Assembly (NCBI GenBank): GCA_003260075.1
Contig: QLIY01000197.1
Location: 65,393 to 129,392 of the forward strand
Direction: 5' to 3'
Origin: Phallusia mammillata
Taxonomy: Eukaryota > Chordata > Ascidiacea > Phlebobranchia > Ascidiidae
Length of the DNA: 64,000 bases
Shown here: piece after piece, positions 1 to 19,900 of the stretch
Numbering within the stretch: the stretch's first letter is position 1
How the letters are laid out: every line of letters starts with the position of its first letter
The notes under the pieces: model-generated
What the model was told of the DNA's origin: nothing
Seen by the model: the letters and a program-made list of their open reading frames with translations, nothing else
Databases searched by the model: none
Program-made: the position numbers and the translations under genes

Positions 1-205
1 TCTCACAAACTTACTGAACAAAAAATACAACTATTTCAAGTGCAACATAACACCTAATGCAAAACTAACTAATTTCTTTTTCATGTTCTTTTACTTGTCA
101 AATTGTGGCAAATATTTCATCTTTTTACTAAAATATTGAAAATTTTGGAAGACTGTACACAGATCTGTTTATAAGTTTAATAAGTAAAATAATGACAAAA
201 ATTGA

Positions 206-397
206 CTTAAAAAGTGACATGCATAATTGTTTAAACATTTCGGCAAATGCTCATGCCATCTTCAGTGATATGAGGAACCACATCAGTTACACCTGTTAGT
301 AACCACTTGAGCCACATAAAAGATTGACAAAACAGTGTGAAACAAGCATTTGAACAATAAAGCATGTCGCTTTTTACATCTTTTTGGTCTGTTATTT
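206..397. repeat. Dispersed repeat A, inverted arrangement
   Basis: The left arm carries GACATGC followed by CGGCAAATGCTCATGCC; the right arm ends GAACAATAAAGCATGTCGCT. The two ends are inverted copies. The same family recurs at about 2195-2285, 17925-18060, 21930-22000, 32118-32245 and 33838-33955. On the strand reading toward GCATGTCGC it contains CTGATGA, a short stem, then GAAAC (see findings). Confidence 0.75.
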
Positions 398-445
398 TCC
401 TCATTAAAATGAATACTTTATTATATTAGCAAATTTTGTTTTCAG

Positions 446-5825
<5,380 letters not shown>

Positions 5826-8800
5826 TGACATCACGAGTAATAGAAACAAGCTGTCATGGTCCAGTGCACACAGCATGCGGCGCACTCCAGGGTGTTCGTC
5901 AAAGAGAAGTTGCTTTCCAAAGACTTAACTGCATTCTGGGTTGACATCGACAAAACAAAACAATTTTTTTACCTAATCACAACTAACTGAGTGACATACT
6001 GCGGAGGGGTTATGGTAAAAGTGGGATTTTTGGTTTCCAGTTTTTGTGTTTGTAGACCATTTGGATTTAAGGTGTCAATGGGATGTTTAAGGTAGGGATA
6101 GGGTATAATTTTACTTAATTTATTGCAAAATATGACTCTAATTTTACAGGAAATAGTAAATTTCTGATTTGTATACATAAAATGTTGGCATTCTGTAGAA
6201 AAAATATTTTAATTGAATTTTTAAATGATCTTGGAACTGCAGTTAATTTATCATTATTCATTCGAAAATGTAACTTACCATTCACATAAAATTGTCTCTG
6301 GTGCATCCTAGTGATCAGAAACCGCTCTCTGCTACGCTCTAGCGAAATGTTAAGTCTATCGACCTGTTCCATGTATTTATGTGTAAATATTTAAGATTTC
6401 TGTGTTTATCTTTCTGCTATTTTTCTAAATTTCAAGTATTTCATGTTCTTTTCTAGAAAAAACTAACTTTTCGTTTTTGCTGTTGCTGAATGCCGTAACA
6501 TAGAAAATGCCTGGCGATTTAGTGAAATTTTGGTCTGCGCCATTTTACGCTTCTAACATGTATATGGTTCTAGTAGTTTGTTGTTTGCTTGGTACAGGTC
6601 CAATTGGTTTAGAATGCACAGCCATCATAACTTGTAAGCCACAGTAATTGAAATGTACGAAAACATATGACAAAATTTGTTAAGTATTAAATCTCAGTTG
6701 CAAATATATTTCATAATCGGTTTCCATAATTTTAATATTGTCAGGTTAAATGTGGGCAAGTATACTACTAGAAAAATAAAACAGGCATTTCTTACTCTCT
6801 AATGCTTCTAAAATCTGCTTTCGTTTGCTTTTTGACGTCGTCCGAGCACCTACTATGACGTCACTATTGTATTTATTATGTCACACGTTGCAACAAACAT
6901 TTTCCCGCAAGCATTTGAAATTTTTTTCTTAGCCGCCATCAGTTTTAGACAACCACGGTCGGCGGTGATTTCCCTGATGCGCAACTGTCTGTTTTTATTC
7001 CTTTTTAGGCCGTTCGCTCATCCGACTTTATGCACTGTCCGTTTCCGTGTATTCTTCTCTTCTCTCATCCACTATTTCGGGTGGCGCGAACTTTTTATCT
7101 CTTCGTTGTTTTTTCTTTTGGTTCTGAGCTCAAATACAAATAATAAGACCTTAAGAGTACCTGTGGATTTTTTTATGACGCTGTTGTACGTCATAATAAA
7201 CTGATGACGTCATTTGATAACGCCCGACGCCCGAACTGCAAGGCGGGATATCATAGGACGTTAAATTATGGCACGAAATTGCATCATAAACATCTAATAC
7301 TATATCAACAAAAGTTCAGCTCTATAGAATACATAACTTCAAAATAAATTTTGCAAATAAGCAAAAGCTACACAGCGTTGCTCAATTGTTCTGGACCGGA
7401 ACAAAAATTTGAGGTAAACACCCAGAGGTAATTTAACGCCGTGCTTTGTGAACCGATTATTCACAGTGTGGTCCAACTTGTAGCAAATAAAAAAGGCCTA
7501 AATCACACACAAAAACATTAACAAATATATGTTGATGTCTCAAACAGACGAAGTGTGGCCTAATTTGTTGTAGATGAAATAAATCAAATACAAAACGCGA
7601 ACAAATATTCTTGAAAAGTTCGTCTTAACCAATGTAGAAAATAATTTTGCAGTGTTCCTTCCGGTAACATCTGTTTAGCAAAATTACCTCCGAAAGCGCC
7701 GATTAAACACTTGTAATATGAGTAAAAGGCCGACCGGAAAGGCGCGTTACAAATTACAAGACAACCTTCGTCCGACAGCATGTAATGATAAGCTTTGTAA
7801 ACTAAATTTGCTGAACCGGCGAAGCAAGTTTCCTACTCATACAGTCAATTCTACAAATATGTTAACATCAATGCAAAGGTGTCATAGAACGCAGTTGTTT
7901 TCGTGTATTCTGGCGTTGCTGACATGCTTGTTGTCGGCGGTTCAAGCAGGCATTTTAGAAAATGCTTATTCGAAATAGTTTTGCATCGAAGCAGAGACTA
8001 CTAGTAGTTTTCGTCTTTCATCTCAAGGTACAGTTTTCACAATCGAATTTGGCCCATTTTCTGTGCCAATTTAGAGATTTTGGTGAAAATCTACTCACAG
8101 AACAGAGGTTCTTATAACTAAGGGTAAATTTTTCTTGTTGAGAGAGGAAATACTTGACATAAATTTTATCTATAGAATTAGCCAAGGGGTACCTAGAAGA
8201 GAAAAGATTGGTTAAATCTAGGAAACATATTGTTAAGTTCATTGAGCTCTGAAAATGCCAACAAAACTGTATTTTGTCGGATATTTGGGGGGTTAAAAAG
8301 GTGACAAAAAAGCAAAAAACGCGTTCCTCTTGATTGGAAATGGCGCTATGGTCCAGCGCTTCTCATTGGTGTCAATGCGGAAGCTTTTGAGATTTATTTA
8401 GATTTTGCGCTGATAAACGTTGGTGTTGGCGTGGAGTTATCTTTAACTTGACATTCATTCATTCCTAGTCGAGTTTTGCTCTGAACCTTCCCTCTCGCTG
8501 AATTGCATCCGTATTACCAGCTGTTAGTGTTTGGCTGTAGTTCGATTTCAGACTTTTCTTAATTTTGGTGTTTACTTGTTTGTTCAGTTTAGCTAATGTG
8601 ATGCATTTAAAAAAGGCTTAGCAAAGATCACTGAACAGAATACAAATTGTGTATCTTTTCTGGCAAAAAGATTTTTGCTTTTCAAGCTTTTTTATAAAAT
8701 CTTTTGCATTAGATTTTGACTTTGAGCAATGTTGCTAATTTTTTTGTGCAACTTTCTTAAGTTAAGCATACTGCTGTTGGTTAAAAATAAGTGTATTTGC

Positions 8801-9067
8801 AAGATAAACACATACTATTATCATGTTTTTAAACCAGATTACAATAAAATGCTCCAATTTTGCCAGCCTAAACATAAACAATCTAATGACCGAATTGAAT
8901 TTTCAGACAATTTTTGAACAAAACTACGAAACTTTTATTTATTGAACTGCAATCATTTACAGATGTGAGTCACCACAATCTACTCATATGCTGTAAAAAT
9001 TTGGTGCTTGCTTTTTATTCCACGGTAAAAATTTCTGGTGTGGCCCTGCGTGCAAACATACGGTGCC
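5826..9067. other. Intergenic region between NudE and PLCG
   Basis: Holds the NudE 3' UTR and the PLCG upstream region. Two TGACGTCA octamers lie near 6856 and 7205. An open frame at 7718-7978 has a signal-peptide-like tail but no homology I recognise and no clear splice donor. An AG preceded by a short pyrimidine stretch near 8961 could be a 5' UTR or trans-splice acceptor; nothing else is evident. Confidence 0.6.
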
Positions 9068-9235
9068 ATGATGGCTATAAACTATCCGGGCCCGGCCACT
9101 GTGGTCCGAGGTATCACGCCGCCCCACTTCGAATCTGAAATGGAGCGACAGTCGATCATGAATAAACTTGGAATGGGAAATTTAATGACAAAATTTTCAA
9201 CGAAACCAAAGCGCCTGGAGCAAAGAACATTCCAG
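9068..9235 (+). CDS. PLCG: PLCG exon 1: N-terminus and start of PH
   Basis: Begins [16 protein letters not shown] and ends RLEQRTFQ, matching the KKSQRPERKTFQ entry to the PH domain in vertebrates. Donor GTTTGA. Tandem ATGs at 9068 and 9071. Confidence 0.88.
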
Positions 9236-9386
9236 GTTTGAACATGAAAATATTTTGTGATTTGTCTGCTTCAATAAAACTCAGTTGCTTTGAATGATTT
9301 TGCATTGTAGCCAGTGGTGGGATTTAAATGTTTTGTTAGTCAGTTCTGTCACAAAAATCATATTTTTCAGCCGGTTCCGTTATTAA

Positions 9387-9440
<54 letters not shown>

Positions 9441-9593
9441 TGAGACGGTTCTATAGAACCGATGCGAACCGGCTGAATCCCACCACTAATTGTAGCTTTA
9501 CCAAATGTTTATTGCACTTTTATAAAAGATGTTAAAATTAAATATACAGAAAACTGAGTTACAGAAAAAACAAAAAGAGCTACCTTTTAGTGT

Positions 9594-9680
<87 letters not shown>

Positions 9681-10883
9681 ATATATTATACCCATCAGTC
9701 AGATTTTTATTTTGTTAAATTAACTTTGTGCAGTTTGTCGAATGAAAAGTAAGTAAAGCACTTTGTTGGGAACTTGTTCAGATCTTTGGCTTTTCTGGCT
9801 TTTTTCCAGTGGGGGGACCCTTGTGTTTTTGCTTGTTAAAATGTGTGTGTAATAAAATGCTAATGTAAAAGTAGTGTCCAAATTGAATGTAAGGGTTAAA
9901 AGTATATGCAGTGCAAATATAACCGATGGTGTGTGAAAAGCTATTAAATTTAGTGTTTGTAAAGTGCTTAATACCAACTCCAATTCGCCTTTTTGTGCAT
10001 AACCTTGTGTATAACCAAAATATGCTTTAACTGGAATATGTTTTTATTTCATTATAAGCTCTACTTGGATTCACTATGCAATAATAAAGGACCAATTGAA
10101 ATGAAATTACTTTCTATTATCTGTATGTAAGAAAGACTTCTTTCTTATTGTGTTTTTTGTCTTTTTTAGGTGAAAATGGAAACTCGGCAAGTTATTTGGT
10201 GTCGTCAGTTCCAGATTGAAGGAAGTTGTAAGTATTGCTTGATCTTTGTTTTCTTGTGCAAGATTTTGTCAGTTTCACTCATATGTGGTTATTCAGTTCC
10301 CTTGAGACAATTCACGTTTTTCTTAAAAATGCATTGGCATTACCCTATTCATTGCAAGAAAACATTTTTGATACATGACTTTGAACATGCAGCCAAACCA
10401 GGCTTTTCAGTCTTACTTTTCAATGTAAGGGGTTGTACTAAATACTGTATGATACAGCATGCGAGTGTATGACTAAAGACAGTAGCTAAGACCAGATTAT
10501 AAACTATTTAAAGTCTTACCCCAACCTAAAAAGCCCTATTTGTCAGCACTTTCAAACGGTGCAAAATAGTAATTTTTTCATTAAGTATCTTTCTGTTCCA
10601 AAAAACTTCATTGCCAAGTAGTATTATATCATGCTATACCATGCCCTAAAGTACGGAATCATGGAGTGTTTAGAATGATTTCACAGGCATGACATTTTAT
10701 CGCAACAAGTCTAGACCATATGGCAGAAATATTGATTTTGGGGTGTCTCTATAAGATTTATGAAAATAAACATCAAAATAGATTCACCTAATTAGTAGAT
10801 CGATACTAAGTCATAAAAAGGACAAGATTGCTAGATTTTTTTCAGGTGGTTGTTATTTGGTGTTTATGAAAAAAAAAAACATT

Positions 10884-10916
<33 letters not shown>

Positions 10917-13900
10917 ACATTTGGCTTTTCGATTTTTTTATATCATATTAAATTTGTCTTTATTTTTACAATTCTTTTTAAGTTTTAAACAATAAAAAAA
11001 GATATTAAATGTTGTAATGAAATTTTAGGGTTAAATATCAAAAATCTATCATTTGCTGGTAAAAAAAATCCAAATTCGCAAACACAAAACTTTAAGATTA
11101 TCCTGAAAATTCAATAATGTGTTGTTTTTAGTAAACATCAATGAAATCAAGGAGATTCGCCCTGGTAAGAATTCTCGAGACTTTGAGAGAATGCAGGAAG
11201 AAGCAAGGAAGATGGATTCGATGGTTTGCTTCACAATTTTGTACGGAACTGAGTTCAATCTCAGGACTTTGTCTGTGGCAGGTGGGTGTGTGGGATTTTT
11301 TTGTTGTTAAAGGGGGTGAATAAAGCAATTTTCTGTTGCTTTGTTACTCAACTTTTTTTGCAACAAATGATCAGTTTTTCTTTTCAATAAATCTGCCGTT
11401 GTGTGAGGGGTTTGTTACCGGGCCACATTAAACTTGCTCAAGGTTCACATTGAATCAAAGTTGTAATGACTGTAATTAGTTTTGCAAAAAAGGTGCCAAC
11501 CCCTGACCTATATAATTATGTGAAGAATTTTTGATTTTTAATAAAAAATGAAAAAATATTTTACAAAAACTGTTGTTGTTTTTTTACTCTGAAAAGGGTA
11601 CAAAAACAATGTTGTAATATAAAAAACAAACAAGTGCACATTGCGCCCAATTGAAAAAAAAAGAAAGTAGCAGACTGAATTGTAATAAAAATATATACAT
11701 AAACTATTTGATCCATCCTAAAGTCAAAGATAATACAGGAATTTCACAGAACAAAGATCATTGACACCAAGCTTGTAAAGCAAAATCTGCAGGAAAGTTT
11801 CTGAAGGTTGTCCGAGACTTTTAAAGTTACAAATTTGCCTACTGTTGTTTTAACCAGCAGAGCATAGCCCAGAAACAAAATCCGATAGTTTTCACCCTTA
11901 TTATGGGTCCCCTTCCCTGAAGGGGACGCATCTTGATTTCACTCAGTTTTTTTTTCTGGTTTCCCCGGTGAAATTTGTCCATGCACTTTTGGCAGGAAAC
12001 GTTTGGTGCATTTGGATGAAACTTTCTCAGATGGTAGATATAGTTGTGCAGATGTGCCATCTGCTTTGTTTGACTTGATAACCCCAGTATTTACCCCGCT
12101 AGACCCCCAAAATGTAAAACGTTTTTGTATGTTGCTGCGCACCACAAACGAAAGATTTCTGTGGTGTAATGGTACAAAAAAGGCGACAGAACATATGGTA
12201 CTTGTGCTTGTGCATTGCTTGGTGAACGTTTTTGCACATGCCAGTTGTAGGGGTGTTAACAGCCTTGTGACGTCAGAAGCGTTAACGAATGTTGCTAATA
12301 ACACCTCTAGTGGTCAGAATTTTAAACCTCGGCCGATTTGGATAAAATTTTACATTAATGTTGATTGGGTCATTGTGGTTTCATATTCTTTAATTTTGGG
12401 TGTAGAACCCAATTAGTTGCCCCGCTAAAATGGGGGAATTTTTTTAAAGAAGTANTCCCGGGAAGCCACCAAACTTTCCCGCCATTTTTCGGTAAATCCC
12501 CCAAGTTGTTATACACAACAGGAATACTACACTATTAACACAGCTTATTTCACATTTCCAACGTTGTAATTTTCGCACACAAAGAGTCATCCAAACTTAT
12601 TTATGCGCTCTCGTTGCTTTCTACGATCTATTCGTAAGTGTTCAAAAAAACAAAACACTGAGATGCAGTATATTTTTAAACTCAATAATTAGTCTTGTCA
12701 AGTTCTAAAAATAACTCCAGCTGATTAGTAAAGATTAAAATTCGTAACAACGATGTGTACTATCACTACTGTGCGTCTGGATTTAACTCTGTTTTTTTAT
12801 TCATATTTCTGCTTGTTTTTGGTTTCGGGCCATCGTGAAACAAATGCGTATTGTTGTGCTTGTGTGCGCACACACTCGCAATGCGAGCAAAGACACTCAG
12901 CACCTTGTGTGTTGATCTATGTGTCGCAGCGTTTTAGTTTCGTCATGTTTCGTTGCATCGCCGGATGTAACCAGTAATCCCCCTAAAATGGGTGATTTTT
13001 TTTCAACAAATACAGAATTAACTGAAATTTGGACAGCTTGTACAATTTGTCATTTTTAGCTGTCAATTGTTGTGTTTAACCCTGTAGACCCCATATTCAC
13101 CCTCTAGCCCCCTAAAATGGGTGAGTTGTTTAAAGAATGTCGGAATTGGTTGAATTTTGTAAAGCTTGTAGAATGTGCAATTTATAGATGTCAGTTGTTG
13201 TGTTTTACCCTGTAGCCCCACCATATACCCCATTAACCCCTAAAATTGGTAATTTTTTTAAACAATGTCGAAATTGGATGCAATGTAGATAGTTAGTAGA
13301 TTATGTCATTTTTAGGTGTCGATTGTTAAGTTTCATCATATAGCTTAAACATTTACCCAACCAGCCCCCTAAAATGGGTTGGTTTTTAAACAGTGTCAGA
13401 ATTGAATGAAATTTGGACATCTTGCAGAATTTTGTTATTTTTAGGTGTCGATTGTTGTGTTTTGCTTTATTTTGCCACTATTTACCCCTTTCTTTCCTAT
13501 AAATAGAACAATAAATAGGACAATGTGTGAATTGAATCAGATTTGCATAATTTAAACAGTTAGTAGCATGATTATTTAGAACAAGAAGTGACCACAGTCT
13601 TTTTTTAAAACTCCAAACTGACTGATGGTTATCTCTTGAAATGCATTGTTTTTAACTTCGGCATGTGTGGGGGCCCCATGAGTTTCTGCCTGCAGAAACA
13701 ACTAAGGTTATGAAAGACAGTGGGTGATATGGGACCCAATATAAAATATGTGTAGGGAATATATCAACGTTTCAAAATAGGTTATAGTGTATGTGCAATG
13801 GCAATATGTGCTGAGCCACCCTTCTAGTTTCACCATGATATTAATTATTGCAACTGCATTTAATCTAGGAAAACTCTTTGAGGCCTTGGGTTTATAGCTC

Positions 13901-16900
13901 ATTATTTTTTATTTGATATATATTGTACACTAACAAGGGCCTTTTTTGACTTTTTACACCAAATGTAAACCATAGCAATACATATTTCTATATATGTATG
14001 CCCACTTTATCAAACAAGTCCTATGTTTGAATGGTGGTTTGAAATCTCACAAACAATTATTTGATAACAGTAAATTTCCCAACTGCTTGACCTTTTATTG
14101 GCACTACCATCTGCTTTGTTTCCGTTAAAGATGCAAATATATTTGTCATTGTTTGTCTGTTGTGGGATATAAGAGTCTTTGTTTTTCGATATGAATGCAA
14201 TATTTGCACAAAATTAACAAAGCACATAGTTACGCATTAATTTCTGCAAAAACTAACAAAAAAATTATCATATATACAACTACATTACATTTTTTGACAT
14301 TTTTTTCACCAACCAATTTAGTGTTGAAGACATTTATGTTCTTTGGTGGCATTGACCTTTGTAAAGATTTTGTAATGATTTTTTTTACTGTAATCCTGTT
14401 TCTATTAGTTAATATTTAACTAAGATGTAAGAATATGGGCTTCAAAAGGCTACAAAAAAGATATAAATGAAACAAAATTTCAAAGTGTTTTACCAATAAA
14501 TAAATATGCATTTTTCCTTTTGAAATGTAAGATTTTTTACTAACCAGATAAAAAAAATTAAAACCGACAAAATTCGTCGTAACTTGTGGCCCAAACTTCT
14601 AGCAATGATTAATTTCTTTCAGATATATTCACAACACAATACAGTTATAAGGCAGGATGTATTACATTGTGTGTCGGGCAATTGTTGTTACCCACTCCAT
14701 GTGTATTGGCACAAAGGAAAATGTGCATGCAAGATGTAGTTAAGCGTAGGATGCAGGAAATAGGCCTTGTGCTGGCGTCGCTGTATTCCTATTTTACTAC
14801 ACTTCTTCTGTTTTATGAACAAGTTGCCACTCTTTGCACAGCACTGTTATTGTTTTTTTGTGTGTGGTACTGCAAAAGTTTGGAAACCATTGTTTTTGTA
14901 ACTTCTGGATAAAATGACATAAAAATTCTGTCTAGCGCTGGTTTGTTCCATGCGTTTGGTCAAGAAAACATGGTTCAAACTTATTCAAATTTAGACACAT
15001 GTTAATCAGTTGTCCAAAGTTGATCCTCCCAAAGTTTGAGCCCAGATGACCTAGCAGTTCACCCACAGCACCCTAAACCATCAAATTTTTAAAACAGTTG
15101 TACTTTAATAAAGTACATGATCCAGGATTTTCATACTTTGCTGCTTAGTGCATTGTAAAATATTTTACATGATTTTGTAACTTTTACTGAATTCTTGCAT
15201 TTTTTACCCCTTAACCCAGAAATATTTGGTTTTTGGTTTACCAGTCTAATATGCTGAAATTTTAAACATGTGTTTTTAGTGTGTTTCTTGTTCGTTATTT
15301 AAAATTTGAGCCCAAACGACCTAGTGGTTACCTTTACAGCCCATAATATAAATAAATTTGTAAACCTTAGAAAGCAATACTAAAGTTTAGGCAACCTGCA
15401 CTTGCATACCTTGTTTTACTAAGTGTGGTTCTTACAAAAAAAATAGAAACAACAACATACATGTGAACATTTTACAATATTATTTTCATTTTCTTAGCTC
15501 GTCAGCCAGCAGAACGAGATGTCTGGGTACGAGGTCTGTCTTGGCTCACAATTAACACTTTGCAAGCGCCATACCCTCAACAAGTCAAAATGTGAGTGGT
15601 TTTACTGATATATGTTCCCCCTCATGGTATATTTAATGTAATGCTCTGAATTTGGCCATTTTGATAACCTATGTATCTTTGGGTTCGTGGTTTTAATGAA
15701 ACATAAACATGGTTAGTTTTATGTTTTTAAGATAAAAAAATTGTCTTATGGCTAGATTTTACTTACGAAAACTTCTTGCTATAGTTCTTTATGTCCATGT
15801 TAAACTGTTTTCAATAAGGGGGGCAAAAATCACTGAATAAATTTTGCTATAGATATATTTTTCTGTCCATCTTAAACAGAAAGTTACTAGAAATTTTTTT
15901 GAAAATGTTAGTGAGACTTGTTGCAATGTTTTTTTGGTTATGTTACACAAATTCTGTGTTGTAAACTCTTTAATCCAATTTTCAGGTTCCTACGAAAAGA
16001 GTTCTCTCAAATTGTCTGTCGTCGCAATGTGTAAGTTGGTATATATCTGTTGTTGAGCCACCCAGCTTGAGCACACAAATACATACACCTTGCCTTATTT
16101 GCAAGTAGAAACTAACAGTTACATGTCAGTTTTATTGTTGAACAATAAAACAAGGTTTTGACTCATAGCTTTGATATTTTAACTGCTTATAAGTTTCACT
16201 ATGTGCACCACATGCACTCTTAACATCATTTGGCTAGAGGATGTATGTAGGAATGTGTGCATTTTATTTTGTTTTGGTAGGTTTGTGTTAGGGATGGGCA
16301 AAACTAGAATCGACTTTAGCAATACTATTTTACAATGCTAAGTCGACGCATGACAAACAGACGAATTTGTCATAAAGCAAGATTACAACAACTAGCTTTT
16401 TGTTGATATAAAGCAGAAGTAGGCAACCACACTTTCTGCTGGTTTAGGCAGTCATAGTTTTGCGGGACAGGCCACAATGAACGCAAGGTTTAGAGCAGTG
16501 ATTCTCTACTCTATGCTGATCTGGTACCACCTAATTACCTTTTCTTTCACTGCATACCATCTAAACCAGTTGTTCTCAACTGGTGGTCCATGGATTCTGA
16601 TTCCATATTGTATATTGAAAGAGTATCAAAATTTTAGCTGTTAATAATTTTATCTCACTTCTTAAAAATTGGTTTGAAAGAATTGTTTTTCAAGCCCAAA
16701 TGGTTGTTTCGTACCCATACTTTAAATCTTGCCCCTTATACTTACTTAAATCTTGCAAAAAGAAATGGTCCACGGTATTATTTTTTCTGGGCCGGTGGTC
16801 CATAGCCTGAAACGAATTGAGTACCACTGATCTAAACCCTGTTTGGAAAGTTAGCCTTTCAAAAAAATGTCCAAAATACTATTTTCCCCCAAAACCAAGG

Positions 16901-19900
16901 CTAATCAGTTGGGTCAGTTAAGTTGGATTTCATAATCTGACTAGAACTTTGTATAGTAGAAAACTACTCACACCTTAAAACCTTTGGCATACCATTAAGT
17001 GTTAAACATACCACAGGTAAAGATTCACTGGTTTAAAGTGATAACTATGACAGTGTGGAAATATATTCTGCAAACTCAATGAGGCAACTGTAAAGACAAA
17101 TAGTGGCTTTTTTAGGTCTCACAAAAACTATTGTAATTAAATGTATTGAAAACCTGGCAAACTGGACTTGATTTTACACGATTTTCCCATTACACAACTT
17201 TCCAAATGGCTCTGTCATCATTAAAAATGTATTTGTGGTCAACAGTTAGGGAACCACAGTTCGAGACAAATAGCTTGGCAACTTTATGACCAATTAAAAC
17301 TTTTCCCAATAAATATAAGTTCAGTTATTTGCCCATCTCTAACACAATTATGATTTTTGTGTGTGCAAGTGTGTTTTACTTCTAATTTTGTGTGCTATCA
17401 TTTTGGAACCAAATCATGCATGCAATGTCGCATAATCCCCCACTCCTTATAGAAAACGCAGCAACGAAGCTGATGAAATGAGGTAAGTGACATGTTTGAT
17501 GTTTTTTGTAAGAATGTCCATGCATTTGCTAATCACATAAAACGGTGTGTGTTTAAACTTTGTCTTTTTTGTGTTGCTGCTGTGTCTATAAAGTACACAA
17601 CCAGCCTTTAAGCTGGGCAGTTATGCCAAGTTTTGTAAGCTATTCAGGAGTGATAAAAATTGAAATTGTGGTGTTGTGCATAACATCTGTATAATACTGT
17701 TGTTTTTTTTGTCTGCTTCTAAACTTTCCTTTGTGGAAAAATGCTTTTCATACAATAAATCTCTTGGATATGTTTTCTTAAAAAACCTTTTTCTAATTTC
17801 TTTAAAAAAATACATATATATGTGTTGAAATATAATCAGAACCAAAAATACCGATGATTATTTTTTCTTTAAACTCAACCTTATACCTTAATAAACCTTA
17901 AGAAAGAAATTAATGGCTTTAAAATGACATGCTTTCTTATTCAAATGTTTTGGCAAATGCTCATGCCATCATCAGTGATATGAGGGGCTACATCAGTTAC
18001 ACCCATTTATAACCACTTGAGTCACACAAAAAAATGATAAAAAGGTGCAAAACAAGTGTACTTGGTCATGAATTGTAAATTTCCCGTATTTCTGAAAGTT
18101 GATAGCTTATCAAACATCTCTGGTGCATCCTCTCATAGATTCTATCAGCCTCTCCATTTCCTGATGAAACTTATCATAGGAAGAAAACTTTTTGTCTGAC
18201 ATGCCTTTGTTACACTACTGTCCTTTGTATTCTTCCTTTTCGTGAAATGTGGGGGTCTGGATCAGAGTTTCCCAACATTTTTTCACACAGATTTTACTAA
18301 AAAATCTTAAGGTCTACTTTGTTGTGATTAATGTATCTTAAAAACTTCTTTATCGAAAGTGTAAAATGTTAACTTGAAAAAATGACAAGGTACCAATAAA
18401 TGAGAAAAAACTAACTTGAAAAAAAAACAGTTTAGGTTTCGAATAAAATCCTAATTACCCACCCCCCCTCCCTCCTAAATCGAACAAAACTGCCTTTTTA
18501 TGCACTTTGGGTGAATTTTTTTCCAAAACAATCTTTTTTAAGTTTTTGACAACTATTGTGTTTAACAAAATAGCGAAAAAATGTTTTTTTTTTACATTTT
18601 GCTGATGGAAATTTCAGCAAAATTTCAATTCCTTGCAGCCGGTGTATTATTTACCTGTTATGCAAGCACGCTTTGCACCTTTTTGGCTGGCAACTGTTTC
18701 ACTGTTTCATTTTTGCAGAGTTTATTTTTTGCATTTTTCACTTGTTTGTTTATTATTTGTCACATTTACCATATATATGCATGCTTTGGTATTTTTTAAT
18801 TTTTTTGATTTCTTTTACATTCTTCAGTCCTCATTCTCTGAGCTTTGTTTGTATTATCAAACTTTATATCAAATGTGAAAAATAACAAAACTGAAAAAAG
18901 TATTATTTGTGATTTCTCAAAAAATTCTAATAGTGATGTTAATTTTTTGTACAAAACATGGCCAAAATCACTTGATAAAAAAATTAATCTGGGACATTTT
19001 TCCATTTATCTCAAAACAGAAAGTTATTTAGAAATTCCTTCTTATACTCAAATTTTAACAATCAAACCAATTTATCTGTAGAATCAATCTTCGGACGGCT
19101 AAAGCTTGGCTTCCAAATGTCAACTCAAAACCATTGCCAACCGCACAGTTGAAAGAAATGTTCCAGGTCAGATGAATAAACTGTAATATATGTTTTGCAG
19201 CTTGCTTATGCTAGTGTTACAAATATGAAGGGGTATACTTTATATTATTTAAGGGGGGGGGGATTGAAAGAAATGTTCCAGGTCAGCTGAATAAACTGTA
19301 ATATATGTTTTGCAGCTTGTCTTATGCTAGTGTTACAAATATGAAGGGGTATACTTTATATTATTTAAAGTTTATCCAGACCCATTTGGTCCCAAAAATT
19401 TGTCCCGATTAGGCGAAGATCCAGATTAACTGATGTCGTTTAGTTAAAGCCTTACCACATTTCAATTCATTTGTACCTCAAGTTTTGTCCGAATTATTCG
19501 AAGATTTGGATTAACCGAATCCAGTTTAACAGGGGTTTACTGTATGTTGAACCAAACTTAAATAAAAACACTGTTGAAATAAACGTAGCTTGTACTGGCT
19601 CAAACAAAACTTGCGTCAAAATGGAATTCGATTGTCCTGTTTCGGAACTTGACTCAAATGAAAACACTTAAAAATAGATCTAACTTCCTCTTACATAAAA
19701 AAGGAATTAAGTTAGGCAACTAAAAGATTGTGAAAATCAAACACTTTTTTAATGCTTTTGTACTGTAGCACTCAATTTAAAACTTTAACTCCAACTTAGT
19801 CAAGAATTTTGCATCAAGGGATTTTATGTATTGGTCGTTTTGGTCCAAGCAACAACTATTACTTGCAGGCTCATTTGTTTCCTAACACATGCCATCTAAC

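Larger units (their letters stand above)
11282..15497. other. PLCG intron 3
   Basis: The longest intron. It holds the start of the divergent tandem array (single unit at 12420, N at 12455, main array 12981-13500), a repeat at 14930-15065 shared with 30955-31085, and otherwise AT-rich DNA with no exon I can support. Confidence 0.6.
16283..17347. mobile_element. Outer DNA transposon of a nest
   Basis: Inverted ends GTGTTAGGGATGGGCAAA and ATTTGCCCATCTCTAACAC. It encloses the hAT elements at 16496-17030 and 16567-16829. Target duplication not clear. Confidence 0.7.

Noticed and set aside
9314..9723. Open frames with long poly-Pro or poly-Gly stretches
   Set aside because: They are translations of the C runs at 9389 and 9595, which are probable gap filler; nothing around them resembles an exon.
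18581..18885. Several overlapping hydrophobic frames in PLCG intron 6
   Set aside because: They translate T-rich intron DNA in all three phases and look alike in composition; not membrane proteins.
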